Position numbers and translations under genes: made by a program. Shown piece after piece: positions 29,301 to 36,132 of a DNA stretch of 64,000 nucleotides (position 1 is its first letter; each line of letters begins with the position of its first letter). The notes below the pieces were generated by a model that was not told the origin of the DNA, made no database searches, and was given only the letters and a program-made list of their open reading frames with translations. This stretch comes from Micromonospora tarensis (GTDB lineage Bacteria; Actinomycetota; Actinomycetes; Mycobacteriales; Micromonosporaceae). Where the stretch lies: the NCBI RefSeq assembly GCF_016803395.1, contig NZ_JAEVHL010000016.1, positions 1 to 64,000 of the forward strand, in the 5' to 3' direction.

Positions 29301-29525
29301 GAGAAGGTCAAGGCCGGCAAGCGTGCCTTCGATGTCCTGGCCGACGGCAAGGTCGTGCTCTACGACCATGACGTGCAGGCGAAGGTGGGTGCGCTGACCG
29401 CGGACATCAACACGGCCACCGTCGAGCACGCCGGTGGCGATCTGACGATCGAGCTTCGCCGCGAAAAGGGCGAGAGCGACCCGATCCTCAACGCCCTCAA
29501 GGTTCAGCAGGACCCGCGCCTGTGA
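23337..29525 (+). CDS. Large secreted subtilase (S8) with CnaB/CarboxypepD-type and malectin-like domains
   Basis: The 2062-residue protein starts at ATG 23337, after AAGGA, with a Sec signal peptide ending in PASAAEP. An inhibitor-type propeptide precedes the S8 domain with catalytic Asp201 (SNLDSGV), His247 (NGHGTH) and Ser422 (GTSMASPHVAG). Four carboxypeptidase-regulatory-like beta domains follow (for example TLTGVVTADGAPVSAAEVTI and TIEGTVTDANDRKPIEGAIV). Two malectin-like domains lie at YQVGVNAGGPSFTDGSGYTW and, at the C-terminus, KGVDVGGSGHVGVDGFVW. No sorting signal is seen, so it should be released or bind polysaccharide. The architecture suggests a protease targeted to glycan-rich surfaces. 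Codon use is typical of the window. Confidence 0.92.
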   Translation: MRLKTLAASLAAVVGLSMLQPSPASAAEPDPGTAAKKITSSLKDRFRAQPASDFWISFETSADLGPAKKIADWTARGQFVYDALTAAAKDSLASVSAELDRAGVKYTSYPIANAVLVKGGTEKLALDVASRAQVAELHATPQVALVEPVDQKVPTDRATRSAAPKATAEAGTVAWGLDAIHAPEAWAMGATGAGITVSNLDSGVQFDHPALTHQYRGTKPDGTIDHNYNWMATRGACTGAPCDDNGHGTHTMGTMVGDDGTNHVGVAPDAQWIATNGCCDSNGVESLLRSGWWLLAPTDVQGNNPDPSKRPHVVNNSWGQTVEHNFDDFFRAIDEAWSAAGIFSVWSSGNTTPYAACDTVSSPGSAESAYSVGAYASDGTLALFSRKGEGEGGRIKPEISAPGDAVLSSYPGNSYVEMSGTSMASPHVAGAVAALWSYDPTLIGQVEETRRLLGESAVDVDDTECGGTAEINNKYGEGRLDLVRLLELAPRKGGTLTGVVTADGAPVSAAEVTISGPFSRSIGTDKDGRFTTNLPVGDYQLSTKVFGYLTATANVSVSLGQETSVKLPLTAAARHDISGRVVDDKKRPVPNADVSVADTPLKPVRTDANGAFTITAVPEGGYQLRVKPNACFSPTTVPLTVGGQNESAEIPVGLVVDKGGYSCAVADGDYLRGTDPVAFTSGVWATVKLPFPIALYNGSHDTLGVSLRGVISPDTGTGPGAGGAGVFPFYAQTPVEFAPGGGVFTAATTVNGEDAFVVEFRDAKLWAYPDRTEYTEPVSYSATLTRSGTVIFGYGDGIGTDDPVTAGAHAITGIQGWAGVDGIRFSDSAPVLRDGMIVTYDMPDFGYLDATVVDENDGLPVAGAKVSFTNKSGLVEAVTTNGTGVVHRQLPVGDYTMTVDAPNYRTAAYPFALDKLYASAKIDARLTTGVAGLKADGLDAVLGTDQNGVGSLTLTNNGSAPLTYNLGEAARHPELDAAGATGRTGRGAASTIDLTAWKAGASGMKPSTVDGKAATAPAAEAQAAGRVGATSGGDVLTRIAIPGTIAEKEPSGIGYDGDVWVHDYNKRTNTAYTVTGKPTGKVFDASWNPGYRAFDMALDTRTGDMCQMEDSPASFIHCFNRQTGKETRQIKGDWSTLQLTGLAYNPTQDVFYVGGRANGMIGTVAGTSHDNAGALLSFCAPPLPEVMGLAYNQASDTIWYTDLTSNRPTRLLQVDPDDCSLVNAWWFPGQKAGQGGGLETDSTGALWAADQVADDVVLVDVEDDLLADLPWLSLSSTGGTLAPGQSTTVKVSISTKGSKPGVLGANIVLRSDSGRQSKTYVPVTLTTTKYQVGVNAGGPSFTDGSGYTWSADQAAGKTAWGYQGETKITSTKAGIDGTTEDALFQSQRTTAEKSLFYRFPDAPKGSYAIDFGFAEIEKVARGKRVFDVLVDGSLTEYAYDPAAAVGPNAADWRTAVVQHEGGPLTVELRGSKGLKAPTIAALRVTLDPRADAAEPDPQPEQPEPGTVPVAPAGRSYSMTVTDGLYRQGAEESGWHGDDVCGVLWFDSSFVFPFYDTTWDGVCVTTNGTLAFDRASTLGNNTALPSPGPIDAIYPLWDDLIVDDEAGIYFGKTEVDGLAAEVIEWRNATFYDDRTARVSFSVTLIADGRIQIGYGDGVGGDNPLTRGSSATVGVESLTRNPASQHSFNQPILKAGLGLEYTLPAAGTIEGTVTDANDRKPIEGAIVTLKGPAGERVITTDAKGRWKAQALVGGNTVQVDAPNYVTASHPVTIVRKDQAETVDTALTTGVATVTGADLDWLLDKGQKATADVTVTNTGSAPLEVRISEQKRTSDGGHEAADLPWLTLTGAAATGTVTLAAGTSTTVTATADNAGVEPGVLVGDVLVASNAGKGEAQLKSVRLATSAYWKGVDVGGSGHVGVDGFVWSPDQQLGSLPWGHVGGRARATTADIAGTADDALFRTQRTGETFSYVFRNAPAGKYRIALDFAEIEKVKAGKRAFDVLADGKVVLYDHDVQAKVGALTADINTATVEHAGGDLTIELRREKGESDPILNALKVQQDPRL

Positions 29526-29551
29526 GCTAGCCGGACCTGTCCGCCAACAGT

Positions 29552-29594
29552 GGTCAGAGCCTCCTCGGTGCGAATCGCCGGGGAGGCTCTGACC
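29552..29594. terminator. Hairpin after the subtilase gene
   Basis: A perfect 13-bp stem (GGTCAGAGCCTCC and its complement) with a 17-base loop starts 27 bp after the stop codon. Confidence 0.8.
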
Positions 29595-29607
29595 GCGACT
29601 ACAGAGT

Positions 29608-29796
29608 GTGCGGCCGGAGTGCGTCAGGCTCGCCACTGAGGTGCCGCGGCTGCGCAGCGGGCTGGAGGCGGCCCGGGACGCCTCGGTGCTGCCCGAGCGC
29701 GTGGACCCGGCAGCCGTGGCCGCCCTGCACGACCTGGTGGTGCGCACCCGACTGGGTGAGCTCCCCAGCCACGAGCACGTCGCCCTTCTCGGCTGA
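29608..29796 (+). CDS. 62-residue frame, possible gene remnant
   Basis: A GTG-started frame reads VPRLRSGLEAARDASVLPER, then VAALHDLVVRTRLGELPSHE, with coding-like composition and a predicted helix pair. No ribosome site precedes it and it begins directly behind the terminator of the protease gene. It may be the tail of a longer lost gene. No family recognised. Confidence 0.3.
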   Translation: MRPECVRLATEVPRLRSGLEAARDASVLPERVDPAAVAALHDLVVRTRLGELPSHEHVALLG

Positions 29797-30128
29797 GACC
29801 GGGGAAGCGGGTTGGGAGCAACCGGCTGCGCCGAACGGCGTTGACCAGCGCCGCCACCGACGAGACGACCGATGGACGGTCTGCTCGACCAGGCTGACCG
29901 CCGTCTTCGGGTCACGCGGGTCGGTGCGCGTCGGTGGTCGACAGATGTCGGGGCCCGCCGGTGGCGCGAGGTGGTGCTGCGCGTGGTGGAGCACAGGGCT
30001 GGGTCTCGCCTGTCCGGATATGAGTGCTTCCTGGCCGGACGAAGGCGGCGCCGCACGCCGATCGGTGGGCAGCATGAAAGCCGGCCATACGGTCCACAGC
30101 CAACGCGCTTCCCGGAGAGTAAGAGGTC

Positions 30129-30319
30129 ATGTCAGAGGTCATCGCGGGGTTGGAAATTCCCGAGACAGCGGCGGTCGCCGAGGCGACCAGGGTCATCCAG
30201 AAGATGACCGCCCCGCCGGTTACCACCACTTTCGGCGGGCCGCGTTCGCTCGCCACCGCCGCCTGCCCGGCAAGACGATCATTCAGGTCGCGGACGAACA
30301 AGGAGCGCAGCAGTCGTGA
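30129..30319 (+). pseudogene. HD-domain protein N-terminal remnant
   Basis: The first 30 codons, MSEVIAGLEIPETAAVAEATRVIQKMTAPP, match the conserved start of actinobacterial cyanamide-hydratase-like HD proteins, which continue with a YHHSRR motif. Here the neighbouring frame supplies YHHFRRAAF, so a frame break occurs near 30215. The HD core is absent and the frame ends after GKTIIQVADEQGAQQS at a TGA that overlaps the next gene's GTG. A deletion plus a frameshift fits best. Confidence 0.45.
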
Positions 30320-30797
30320 TCAGTGTGCGAATCGCCAGCGGAGTGCTGATCGTCGGCGCGGCGGCCGCGGTCGCCGGGTGCGCCCCCGTGACGGAGCATC
30401 CAGCCACCCCAGCCACCACCCCAGCCACCCCGGCCACCGCCGCCGTGGCTTCGGAGCACCCCGCCGAGACCCTGACACCCCTGATGCGGCAGGCGCTCCC
30501 GAACGTCCCAGGCAAGACCTTCACCTCGGCGACAGTGAGCCTCCCGTCGGCGCCCGAGCAGTGCCCCACCGACACGGCAACGCGTTCGTCTACGCCTACG
30601 TGCTCGAAGGTGCTGTACGCAGCCAGCTCGAAGGCGAGCCGATGCGCACGTACCACCAAGGCGAGAACTGGACCGAGCAGCCGGGAGCCCATCACGTGGC
30701 CACGGAGAACGCCAGCAACACAGAACCAGCGAAGCTTCTCGTCGTCTTCGTCGCCAACAACGGGGATCAGCTCAAGACCGACGACCCGCATCACTAG
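30316..30797 (+). pseudogene. Cupin-domain lipoprotein, interrupted by a frame break
   Basis: GTG 30316 opens a lipoprotein signal (MISVRIASGVLIVGAAAAVAG-C, lipobox VAGC at Cys22), a Pro/Ala/Thr linker and LPNVPGKTFTSATVSLP. A shift at about 30546-30550 is needed to continue as GARAVPHRHGNAFVYAYVLEG, SQLEGEPMRTYHQGENWTE and NTEPAKLLVVFVANNG. This is a typical cupin barrel with metal ligands in HRHGNAFVYAYV and later Glu/His. One base is missing in the CCCGTCGGCG region. Restored, the protein has about 160 residues and would be an extracytoplasmic small-molecule binder or enzyme. Neighbour overlap suggests it once formed an operon with the HD gene before it. Confidence 0.7.
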
Positions 30798-31111
30798 GCC
30801 CGTCTCCGCAGCTTGATCGAGCCTCGCGAGGCGACGGTGCCTTGCCGGGCGGCGCGTCCTGGGGTCATCGGAGCGGTCTGTTGGTTGACGGTTCGGTGAC
30901 CCCTGACGAGCGCGACGTTGTGCGGCATCGACTCGGTCCGAACGGGCCTGCCGGGTAACGAGACTTCGTCTACCGTAGCGGGTGCGAACGGACGGTGTCC
31001 GTCACCGGCGGACCGGCTGCCGAGCCACCCGCTGGCCGGTCCTGGTGTTCGGCAAGCCCCCGGCTGCCAGCGGATACGCCGAGCACGACTACGCCCCGGA
31101 GAGGCAGTGGA
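30798..31111. other. 314-bp stretch without a gene
   Basis: No supported gene, repeat or hairpin. It contains the upstream region of the secreted protein at 31112; a candidate ribosome site GGAGAGG lies at 31098-31104. Confidence 0.35.
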
Positions 31112-32002
31112 GTGAAGAGAATATCGAGCGTCGCGTCCCTGCTCGCACTCTCGGTCGGAGTCGCTGTTGCCTCCACAGCGCCTGCCTACGCCGCTACCGA
31201 CAGGAGCGGGGCGGAACGGCTGAACATTCCGAACAGCAGTGTCTGCAAGGCGGGTCGTACGGTCCTGGAAGGCATGGTGGCAGGGCCGGGCGGTCAGCTC
31301 TACATCATCTTCTCAAAGGGCAGCGCCGGCGACCCGGTCCTGTCCAGGTGGGTGCGCGACGGCTCAGCCTGGGACGGCGCCAGCTGGACCTGCGCAGGAG
31401 CGCCCATCTCGATGCCCGAACTGGGTCACGGTAACGACCTCGCCTACCACCCGAACTACCTGGGCTCGGGCCCGGCTCTGATCGCCACCCAGGGAAGTCA
31501 GTCAGCGTTTCCGAGCGACGACGTGACGATCGTTCACCTGAGTGCCAACGGATCCGTTGGCGCAAGGGAGGTTGTCCGCCTGCCGGTGGGCAACATCAGT
31601 GGCCTCTGCTACAGCGCGACGGCGGCCGGTGGAGCCGGAAAATATGCTGCCCGACGATTGGGATCGCTGTGGACTCATCCCGGTGCCGGTTCGCTGACAA
31701 GCGGATGGACTCTGGTGAAGAGCACCCTCACGAGCCACGACAATCGCTCCGACCAAGGCATCGACTGCTCTGAGAATTATGTCTGGAACACCAAGTCGAT
31801 CAACGACTCGACACCCGACACCGGGTGGAACTGGGTGTACCAGTACAACTGGTCTGGAGGAGATGTGGAGAGCGACATCGGAATTCCGGCAAACAACCTG
31901 ACCGACGAGGTCGAAGACATCACCCACATCGGGAGCGAGTTCTTCATCGCTATCAACCGAAACGGTGGAAGCGCCGACTCCGTCAAGGTCCTTACCGAGT
32001 AG
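31112..32002 (+). CDS. Secreted protein of unknown function
   Basis: GTG 31112 lies seven bases after GGAGAGG. The 296-residue precursor has a signal peptide (MKRISSVASLLALSVGVAVA, cleavage after APAYA). The mature part has segments such as VLEGMVAGPGGQLYIIFSKG, GHGNDLAYHPNYLG and VEDITHIGSEFFIAINRNGG, spaced like blades of a beta-propeller with an Asn/Asp-rich ligand face. Four Cys may form disulfides (for example in SSVCKAG, SWTCAG, SGLCYS and GIDCSE). No catalytic motif or enzyme family is recognised. It is transcribed alone. Confidence 0.75.
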   Translation: MKRISSVASLLALSVGVAVASTAPAYAATDRSGAERLNIPNSSVCKAGRTVLEGMVAGPGGQLYIIFSKGSAGDPVLSRWVRDGSAWDGASWTCAGAPISMPELGHGNDLAYHPNYLGSGPALIATQGSQSAFPSDDVTIVHLSANGSVGAREVVRLPVGNISGLCYSATAAGGAGKYAARRLGSLWTHPGAGSLTSGWTLVKSTLTSHDNRSDQGIDCSENYVWNTKSINDSTPDTGWNWVYQYNWSGGDVESDIGIPANNLTDEVEDITHIGSEFFIAINRNGGSADSVKVLTE

Positions 32003-32218
32003 CACTCGACGGTCGGTGAACCTGATCGTCGTGACGGACGGTCAGGACACCAGCCAGATCCGGGCCAGCGAGGTCGTTGCGGCGGTGCGGCCCTGCGGAC
32101 GGCGCTGAGTCTCTGTTGAGAGTGACGGTTCCGGTGCGGTCAGACCGGCCGGCAGGGCCGTCGCGGAGCGCCTAGCCTCGAGACAGATAGTCGCAGACCG
32201 CAATCACCGGGAGCCTAT

Positions 32219-32803
32219 GTGTCGGGCCGCTTTGTGTACTGGATGAACGTCTCCCTCGATCTCAAGATCGAGCACGCTGTGGGCGAGGAGGGCGGCGGAA
32301 GCTGGCTGCGCATCGGCGAGCCGCTGCATCGGGAGTTCAACGCTCGGGCCCGGGCGCTGACGTCGATGGTCCAGGGCCGCACGATCTACGAGACGATGGA
32401 GGCGTTCTGGCCGGCCGCGCGGAACGACGAGAAGCTACCTGACTACCTGCGTGAGTATGGCGAGATCTGGGCGTCGAAGCCAAAGCTGCTCGTGTCCCGC
32501 ACCCGCACCGCCGCCGGGTACAACACCCGGACCATCGGCTCGGACGGCGACGCCGTCGAACTGCTCGCCAGGTACCGAGCGGACCAGGACGGCGACATGG
32601 GTGTCGGCGGCGCGACGCTCGCCACCCAGCTGCTCCGCGCAGGGCTACTGGACGAGCTCCTGCTCTTCACGCACCCCGTCATCCTCGGCACGGGCCGGCC
32701 GCTGTTCGACGAACACGATCGGTCGGTGGAGCTGGACCTGCTCGAACAGAGGTCCTTCGCCCAGGGCGTCTCCCTGCACCGATACGCCGTCCGCCTGCCC
32801 TGA
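32219..32803 (+). CDS. Dihydrofolate-reductase-like (RibD C-terminal) protein
   Basis: The 194-residue product has the DHFR/RibD-C fold pattern: VYWMNVSLDLKIEHAVGEEG at the start, SMVQGRTIYETMEAFWP in the middle, DGDMGVGGATLATQLLRAGL as the NADPH-binding Gly-rich turn, and DELLLFTHPVILGTGRPLF. Proteins of this group are NADPH-dependent reductases of mostly unknown substrate; they are not the housekeeping FolA. GTG 32219 follows GGGAG. No operon partner. Confidence 0.85.
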   Translation: MSGRFVYWMNVSLDLKIEHAVGEEGGGSWLRIGEPLHREFNARARALTSMVQGRTIYETMEAFWPAARNDEKLPDYLREYGEIWASKPKLLVSRTRTAAGYNTRTIGSDGDAVELLARYRADQDGDMGVGGATLATQLLRAGLLDELLLFTHPVILGTGRPLFDEHDRSVELDLLEQRSFAQGVSLHRYAVRLP

Positions 32804-33079
32804 CGCCCGCTACGCCTGGCCGACCTGCTCCGCGCCGGCTACACACGGTCCGTGACGATGGACATCTAACACCGGTACGACCGGGACGCCGAGCAGTATC
32901 TGGCCGTCTCTGGTTTGGTCGCACTGAGCCGACGTTCGCTGTCGACCAGGCCTTCACCAACTCATCGGCACCTACGCTGGCCCGCCCCCAGCGGTTGCAG
33001 CTTGACCACCAGGGAACGACCTGTACCTCTTCCCGGACTCCGGGAGCTGATGACCGGCCCCTTCGCGGTAATGAATTCG

Positions 33080-33110
33080 GATGGCCCCAGCGCGTAGCGC
33101 CGGGGCCATC
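33080..33110. terminator. Strong hairpin in the gap after the DHFR-like gene
   Basis: GATGGCCCC-A-GCGC pairs with GCGC-C-GGGGCCATC around a 3-base loop, giving a 13-bp stem with one mismatch, followed by TTCCGTT. It lies 277 bp after the nearest stop, so part of the message it ended may be lost. Confidence 0.7.
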
Positions 33111-33335
33111 TTCCGTTCGGGTGGAGGGCACCAGGTCGACCCGTCCGCGACAGCGTCCGCAGCATAGGAGAGGTGACTCTCCGGAGGTGGCCGCACACGC
33201 GCTGAAAGCGCCGCGCCGGTCCGGCAGGGGCGGCCGAAATTCGCGCCGAAAACCCGTAACCAAATTGGCCTACCGATCCGTCTGGTACGTGACGGATCGC
33301 CAGGGCTGGCGGTCGGCCGAGGGGAGGTACGGGAC

Positions 33336-33742
33336 ATGGGCGACGTGCGTGGGCGTTTCACTGACGACCTGGCCCGACACCCCCTGCCCCACCGCTGGGT
33401 GACCTGGTCCAGCAGTCAGTGGTGCAGGGCCGCCGACTGCGCCGCCAGCGCCGCCTGGCGCAGTTCGGCGCCGGCGGGTCGGCGTTGGCGATGCTGCTCG
33501 TGATCGGCCTGGCCGCCGGCCCGCTCGACCTCGGTGCGAATGACGCCGGTCAGCCTCCCGGCGGACCGAACGTCGGTTCGCCGGGTGGGCTGGTCGACAC
33601 GGCGGAGGTGCGGCGGCTCTCGGTGGTGTCGGGTCGCCGCTCGACGACCCTCGCGCCTGTGCTGCGGCGACGAGCGTGCCAGCACGCATCGTCGCCCGAG
33701 GCGCGACCTGTGCTGGCAAATATCTGCGTTGGGGAGGTTTCC
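33336..33742 (+). pseudogene. Frameshifted single-pass membrane protein, anti-sigma-like
   Basis: ATG 33336 has a good ribosome site (GGGGAGG, eight bases). The first frame reads MGDVRGRFTDDLARHPLP; after a break near 33388 the next frame reads PPLGDLVQQSVVQGRRLRRQRR followed by the membrane span SALAMLLVIGLAAGPLDLG and a Pro/Gly-rich exterior. This short cytoplasmic head, Arg-rich turn and single span resemble proteins encoded behind ECF sigma factors. The outer part has no clear end and runs in frame into the lipoprotein that starts at 33743. The break falls among C runs, as in other broken genes here. Confidence 0.4.
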
Positions 33743-34426
33743 GTGTCCGTATCGAGCAGCCGGACGTGCCGAGGTCCGAGTCGCGGCAGAGGCCGAGGCT
33801 CGGTCGCTGTCGTGCCGGTGGTCCTGTCGGCGTTGATGCTGGTGAACGCTGGGTGTCATCGGTCGGCGCCCGGCGTCGACCCCGACGAGCGACGCACCGC
33901 GAACGCGGAGCAGGGCGGGGCGAGCTTGCTGCTGGGGGCGGGCGATCTGGGTTCGGACTGGCGCGCGGACGACGCTCGGACCGGTCCGGCGCCCTGGCCG
34001 TGGGAGCAGGACAGCTGCCCCAACTATCGGAGCAGCGACTACCCGGCGAAGTCGCATCGGCGGGCTGCCGTACAGCGCTACTACCGACCGTCCGACGGGT
34101 CGTCGCCGGCCCACCACGTCGTCGAGACGTACGAACCGGGATGGGCAGAGCGGAATGTCGAAGACGTCCGTCAGGTCCTACTGCGGTGCGCGAGCTACCT
34201 GGTCAAGGGATCGCAGGTCTCCTTCGACGTCGTCGATCCGCATTATCTGGAGGGCGTCGGCATGCTCATTCGAGGCCGCATCGAGCATGCCGACATCCCG
34301 ACCACCGTCACGTACTTCGTCGTGCTGAAGCGAGGCGAGACGGTCTCGACGATCAGCCTGCCCGACTCGGGCAGCCAGGCCGCGGTGGACTCGATCGCGG
34401 CGAAGGCGGTGGCCCGTCTTGGCTGA
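33743..34426 (+). CDS. Lipoprotein with PknH-like sensor domain features
   Basis: GTG 33743 is preceded by GGGGAGG at five bases. The 227-residue product has an N-terminal hydrophobic stretch (VAVVPVVLSALMLVNAGC) with a weak lipobox at Cys, and a mature domain starting GGASLLLGAGDLGSDW. It ends with an alternating pattern (MLIRGRIEHADIPTTVTYFVV, VLKRGETVSTISLP) like the extracellular sensor domains found in PknH-type kinases and free lipoproteins. Two Cys in the mature part (DSCPNY, LLRCASY) could form a disulfide. It overlaps the serine hydrolase downstream by eight bases, so the two are likely co-translated. Function: envelope sensing is inferred. Confidence 0.65.
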   Translation: MSVSSSRTCRGPSRGRGRGSVAVVPVVLSALMLVNAGCHRSAPGVDPDERRTANAEQGGASLLLGAGDLGSDWRADDARTGPAPWPWEQDSCPNYRSSDYPAKSHRRAAVQRYYRPSDGSSPAHHVVETYEPGWAERNVEDVRQVLLRCASYLVKGSQVSFDVVDPHYLEGVGMLIRGRIEHADIPTTVTYFVVLKRGETVSTISLPDSGSQAAVDSIAAKAVARLG

Positions 34427-35336
34427 GCGTGGAGGTCGGCAACTGTCCCGCCGCTGGGTCATCTCCGCGGCCACCATGTCTCTCGCCGGCGTCGCGACGG
34501 CGGCCTTCGGCGCCACCCGCGGTCGCGACGGAGTCGGCCCGTCGCACGGTCCTTCCCCCGCCAACCCGATCCCCACGACGCCGGCCGTCGACCGGGTCGA
34601 CCAGGCGAGAACACGCATCAAGGCCTACGTGCAGCGGTACGACGGCCATCTGGCGGTCGCGGCACTGGATCGGCAGGGAACGGCTGCGGTGACGGTCGGT
34701 GCCAAACGCTTCGAGACGGCCAGCATCGTCAAGGTCAACATCCTGGCGGCCCTTCTGCTGCGCCAGGAACCGCCGGGCAAGGCGTTGAGTGCCAACACCA
34801 GACAGTTGGCCGAAGCCATGATCGTGTCCAGTGACAACGACGCGGCGGTGGCCCTGTGGCAGCGGATCGAGGGGTCGCGCGGCCTCACCGCCGCGAACCG
34901 CACACTCGGTCTGCGGGAGACCAAGCCCAACTCGCACTGGGGGCTCACCACGACCACCGCCGCCGACCAGCTCCGACTGCTGACCGCGTTGACATCACCG
35001 ACGGGCCCGCTGACCCCGGCGGACCGTACCTTCATCATGGGCCTCATGAAGAAGGTGATCCCCGAGCAACGATGGGGCGTCACCGCCGCGCGTGAGCCGG
35101 GCAATCGTTCCGTCTACGTCAAGAACGGCTGGGACACCGCCGACGTCGACGACGGTCGCTGGATCGTCAACAGCATCGGACGGGTCGTCGAGGCCCGTCA
35201 CGACTGGCTGATCGCCGTGCTCTCCGACCATCACGCGAGCCAGGCAGCGGGCGTCCGCGTCGTCGAGAAGGCCGCCACGTACGTGCTCAAGGAGCTGCGC
35301 GCCGCCACCGCGGACGGCGGTCCGTCGCAGGGCTAG
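34419..35336 (+). CDS. Secreted class A beta-lactamase-like serine hydrolase
   Basis: The product (305 residues from TTG 34419) has a twin-arginine-like export signal (LSRRWVISAATMSLAGVAT) and the penicillin-binding fold: FETASIVKVNIL with the SxxK pair, IVSSDNDAAVALW with the SDN motif, and VYVKNGWDTADV in the place of the KTG strand, where Lys-Asn-Gly replaces Lys-Thr-Gly. An intact Glu166-type region is not clear. This suggests a D,D-peptidase/esterase or a member of the serine hydrolase group rather than a proven beta-lactamase. The start overlaps the lipoprotein stop. No ribosome site is strong, consistent with coupled translation. Confidence 0.8.
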   Translation: MAERGGRQLSRRWVISAATMSLAGVATAAFGATRGRDGVGPSHGPSPANPIPTTPAVDRVDQARTRIKAYVQRYDGHLAVAALDRQGTAAVTVGAKRFETASIVKVNILAALLLRQEPPGKALSANTRQLAEAMIVSSDNDAAVALWQRIEGSRGLTAANRTLGLRETKPNSHWGLTTTTAADQLRLLTALTSPTGPLTPADRTFIMGLMKKVIPEQRWGVTAAREPGNRSVYVKNGWDTADVDDGRWIVNSIGRVVEARHDWLIAVLSDHHASQAAGVRVVEKAATYVLKELRAATADGGPSQG

Positions 35337-35440
35337 ACCCCGCCCTACCCCCATCGGCCGATTCCGCCACTGCCCGGCCGAGCGCATCCGCTGTGGTGAC
35401 GCTCGCTGCGGTGGCATCGAATGAGTACGATGGCGGATGC

Positions 35441-35638
35441 GTGAATCGATGGGAGCCGCAACTTCTTCCGATTCGCCTGGGAAACGGAGGCCGTGCGTGC
35501 CACGACCTCCAACTGCTGGTCTGGCTGTTGCCGGGCTGGCCGGGGGCGGCCCTCGAATTTCGGTCGTTGCCGCAGCGGGGCCGACCGAGCTTCTGGGTCG
35601 CCCACACCCTCCCAGGTGATTGGAAGGTGGTTCGATGA
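35441..35638 (+). CDS. 65-residue hypothetical protein
   Basis: GTG 35441 opens MNRWEPQLLPIRLGNGGRAC, then LQLLVWLLPGWPGAALEF and RGRPSFWVAHTLPGDWKVVR. The sequence is Trp-rich, with one short hydrophobic segment. The frame ends in an ATGA overlap with the next small gene, which supports translation. No family is recognised. Confidence 0.45.
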   Translation: MNRWEPQLLPIRLGNGGRACHDLQLLVWLLPGWPGAALEFRSLPQRGRPSFWVAHTLPGDWKVVR

Positions 35639-35814
35639 TCGATCCACGTGGCACAACCGAACGGCCTGAGCAGAGTCACCTCCCGTTGCGGTGGGTTGTG
35701 ATTCTGGCGGTCAGCACCGGCGTGGGACTTCTGATCGGTTATGCGGCTGGTCCCGCCGCGGGTGTGACGGTGGGCGTCGCGACGACCGGTCTGCTTCACC
35801 GCGTCGTTCGTTAG
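35635..35814 (+). CDS. 59-residue membrane protein
   Basis: ATG 35635 follows GGAAGG at about seven bases and overlaps the preceding stop. After a polar head (MIDPRGTTERPEQSH) the sequence has two adjacent hydrophobic stretches, LRWVVILAVSTGVGLLIGYA and PAAGVTVGVATTGLL, joined by a short Gly-Pro turn, ending HRVVR. It is a small two-span hairpin membrane protein coupled to a Trp-rich small protein. Function unknown. A strong hairpin follows 64 bp later. Confidence 0.55.
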   Translation: MIDPRGTTERPEQSHLPLRWVVILAVSTGVGLLIGYAAGPAAGVTVGVATTGLLHRVVR

Positions 35815-35878
35815 CCCCGTCGAGATTGCTCAGGCACGGAGAGGGTTCGACCTGTTGCCCCGCGCTGGCCGAACCCGT

Positions 35879-35905
35879 TTGGCCCTCGGCGATGCCGAGG
35901 GCCAA
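35879..35905. terminator. Perfect hairpin after the two-gene microprotein operon
   Basis: TTGGCCCTCGGC pairs perfectly with GCCGAGGGCCAA across GAT, a 12-bp stem with a tight loop. Confidence 0.8.
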
Positions 35906-36132
35906 CTTCGTGCCTAGCCTTCGCCGGACCGATCGTGGTCGGGCCGGGGTCTGTTGCGAGTCGCCGTCGGACTGCCGGCCGACCCCCCGCTCGCCGGGCT
36001 CTGGCAATCCTTTGTCGACGGTCCGGGTAGCCCGACCACCGCCAGGCCACGGCTGCTCGCAGTAGTCCTTAATCAGTCTGACACGCTCTTCGATGGCATT
36101 GATTACCACTTGAATGTCTAGGATGGCTTCTC

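Noticed and set aside
24609..30056. 1815-codon open frame on the minus strand
   Set aside because: It is the reverse-strand shadow of the high-GC subtilase gene: Arg/Val/Gly-rich with no recognisable protein, whereas the plus strand has a full catalytic triad.
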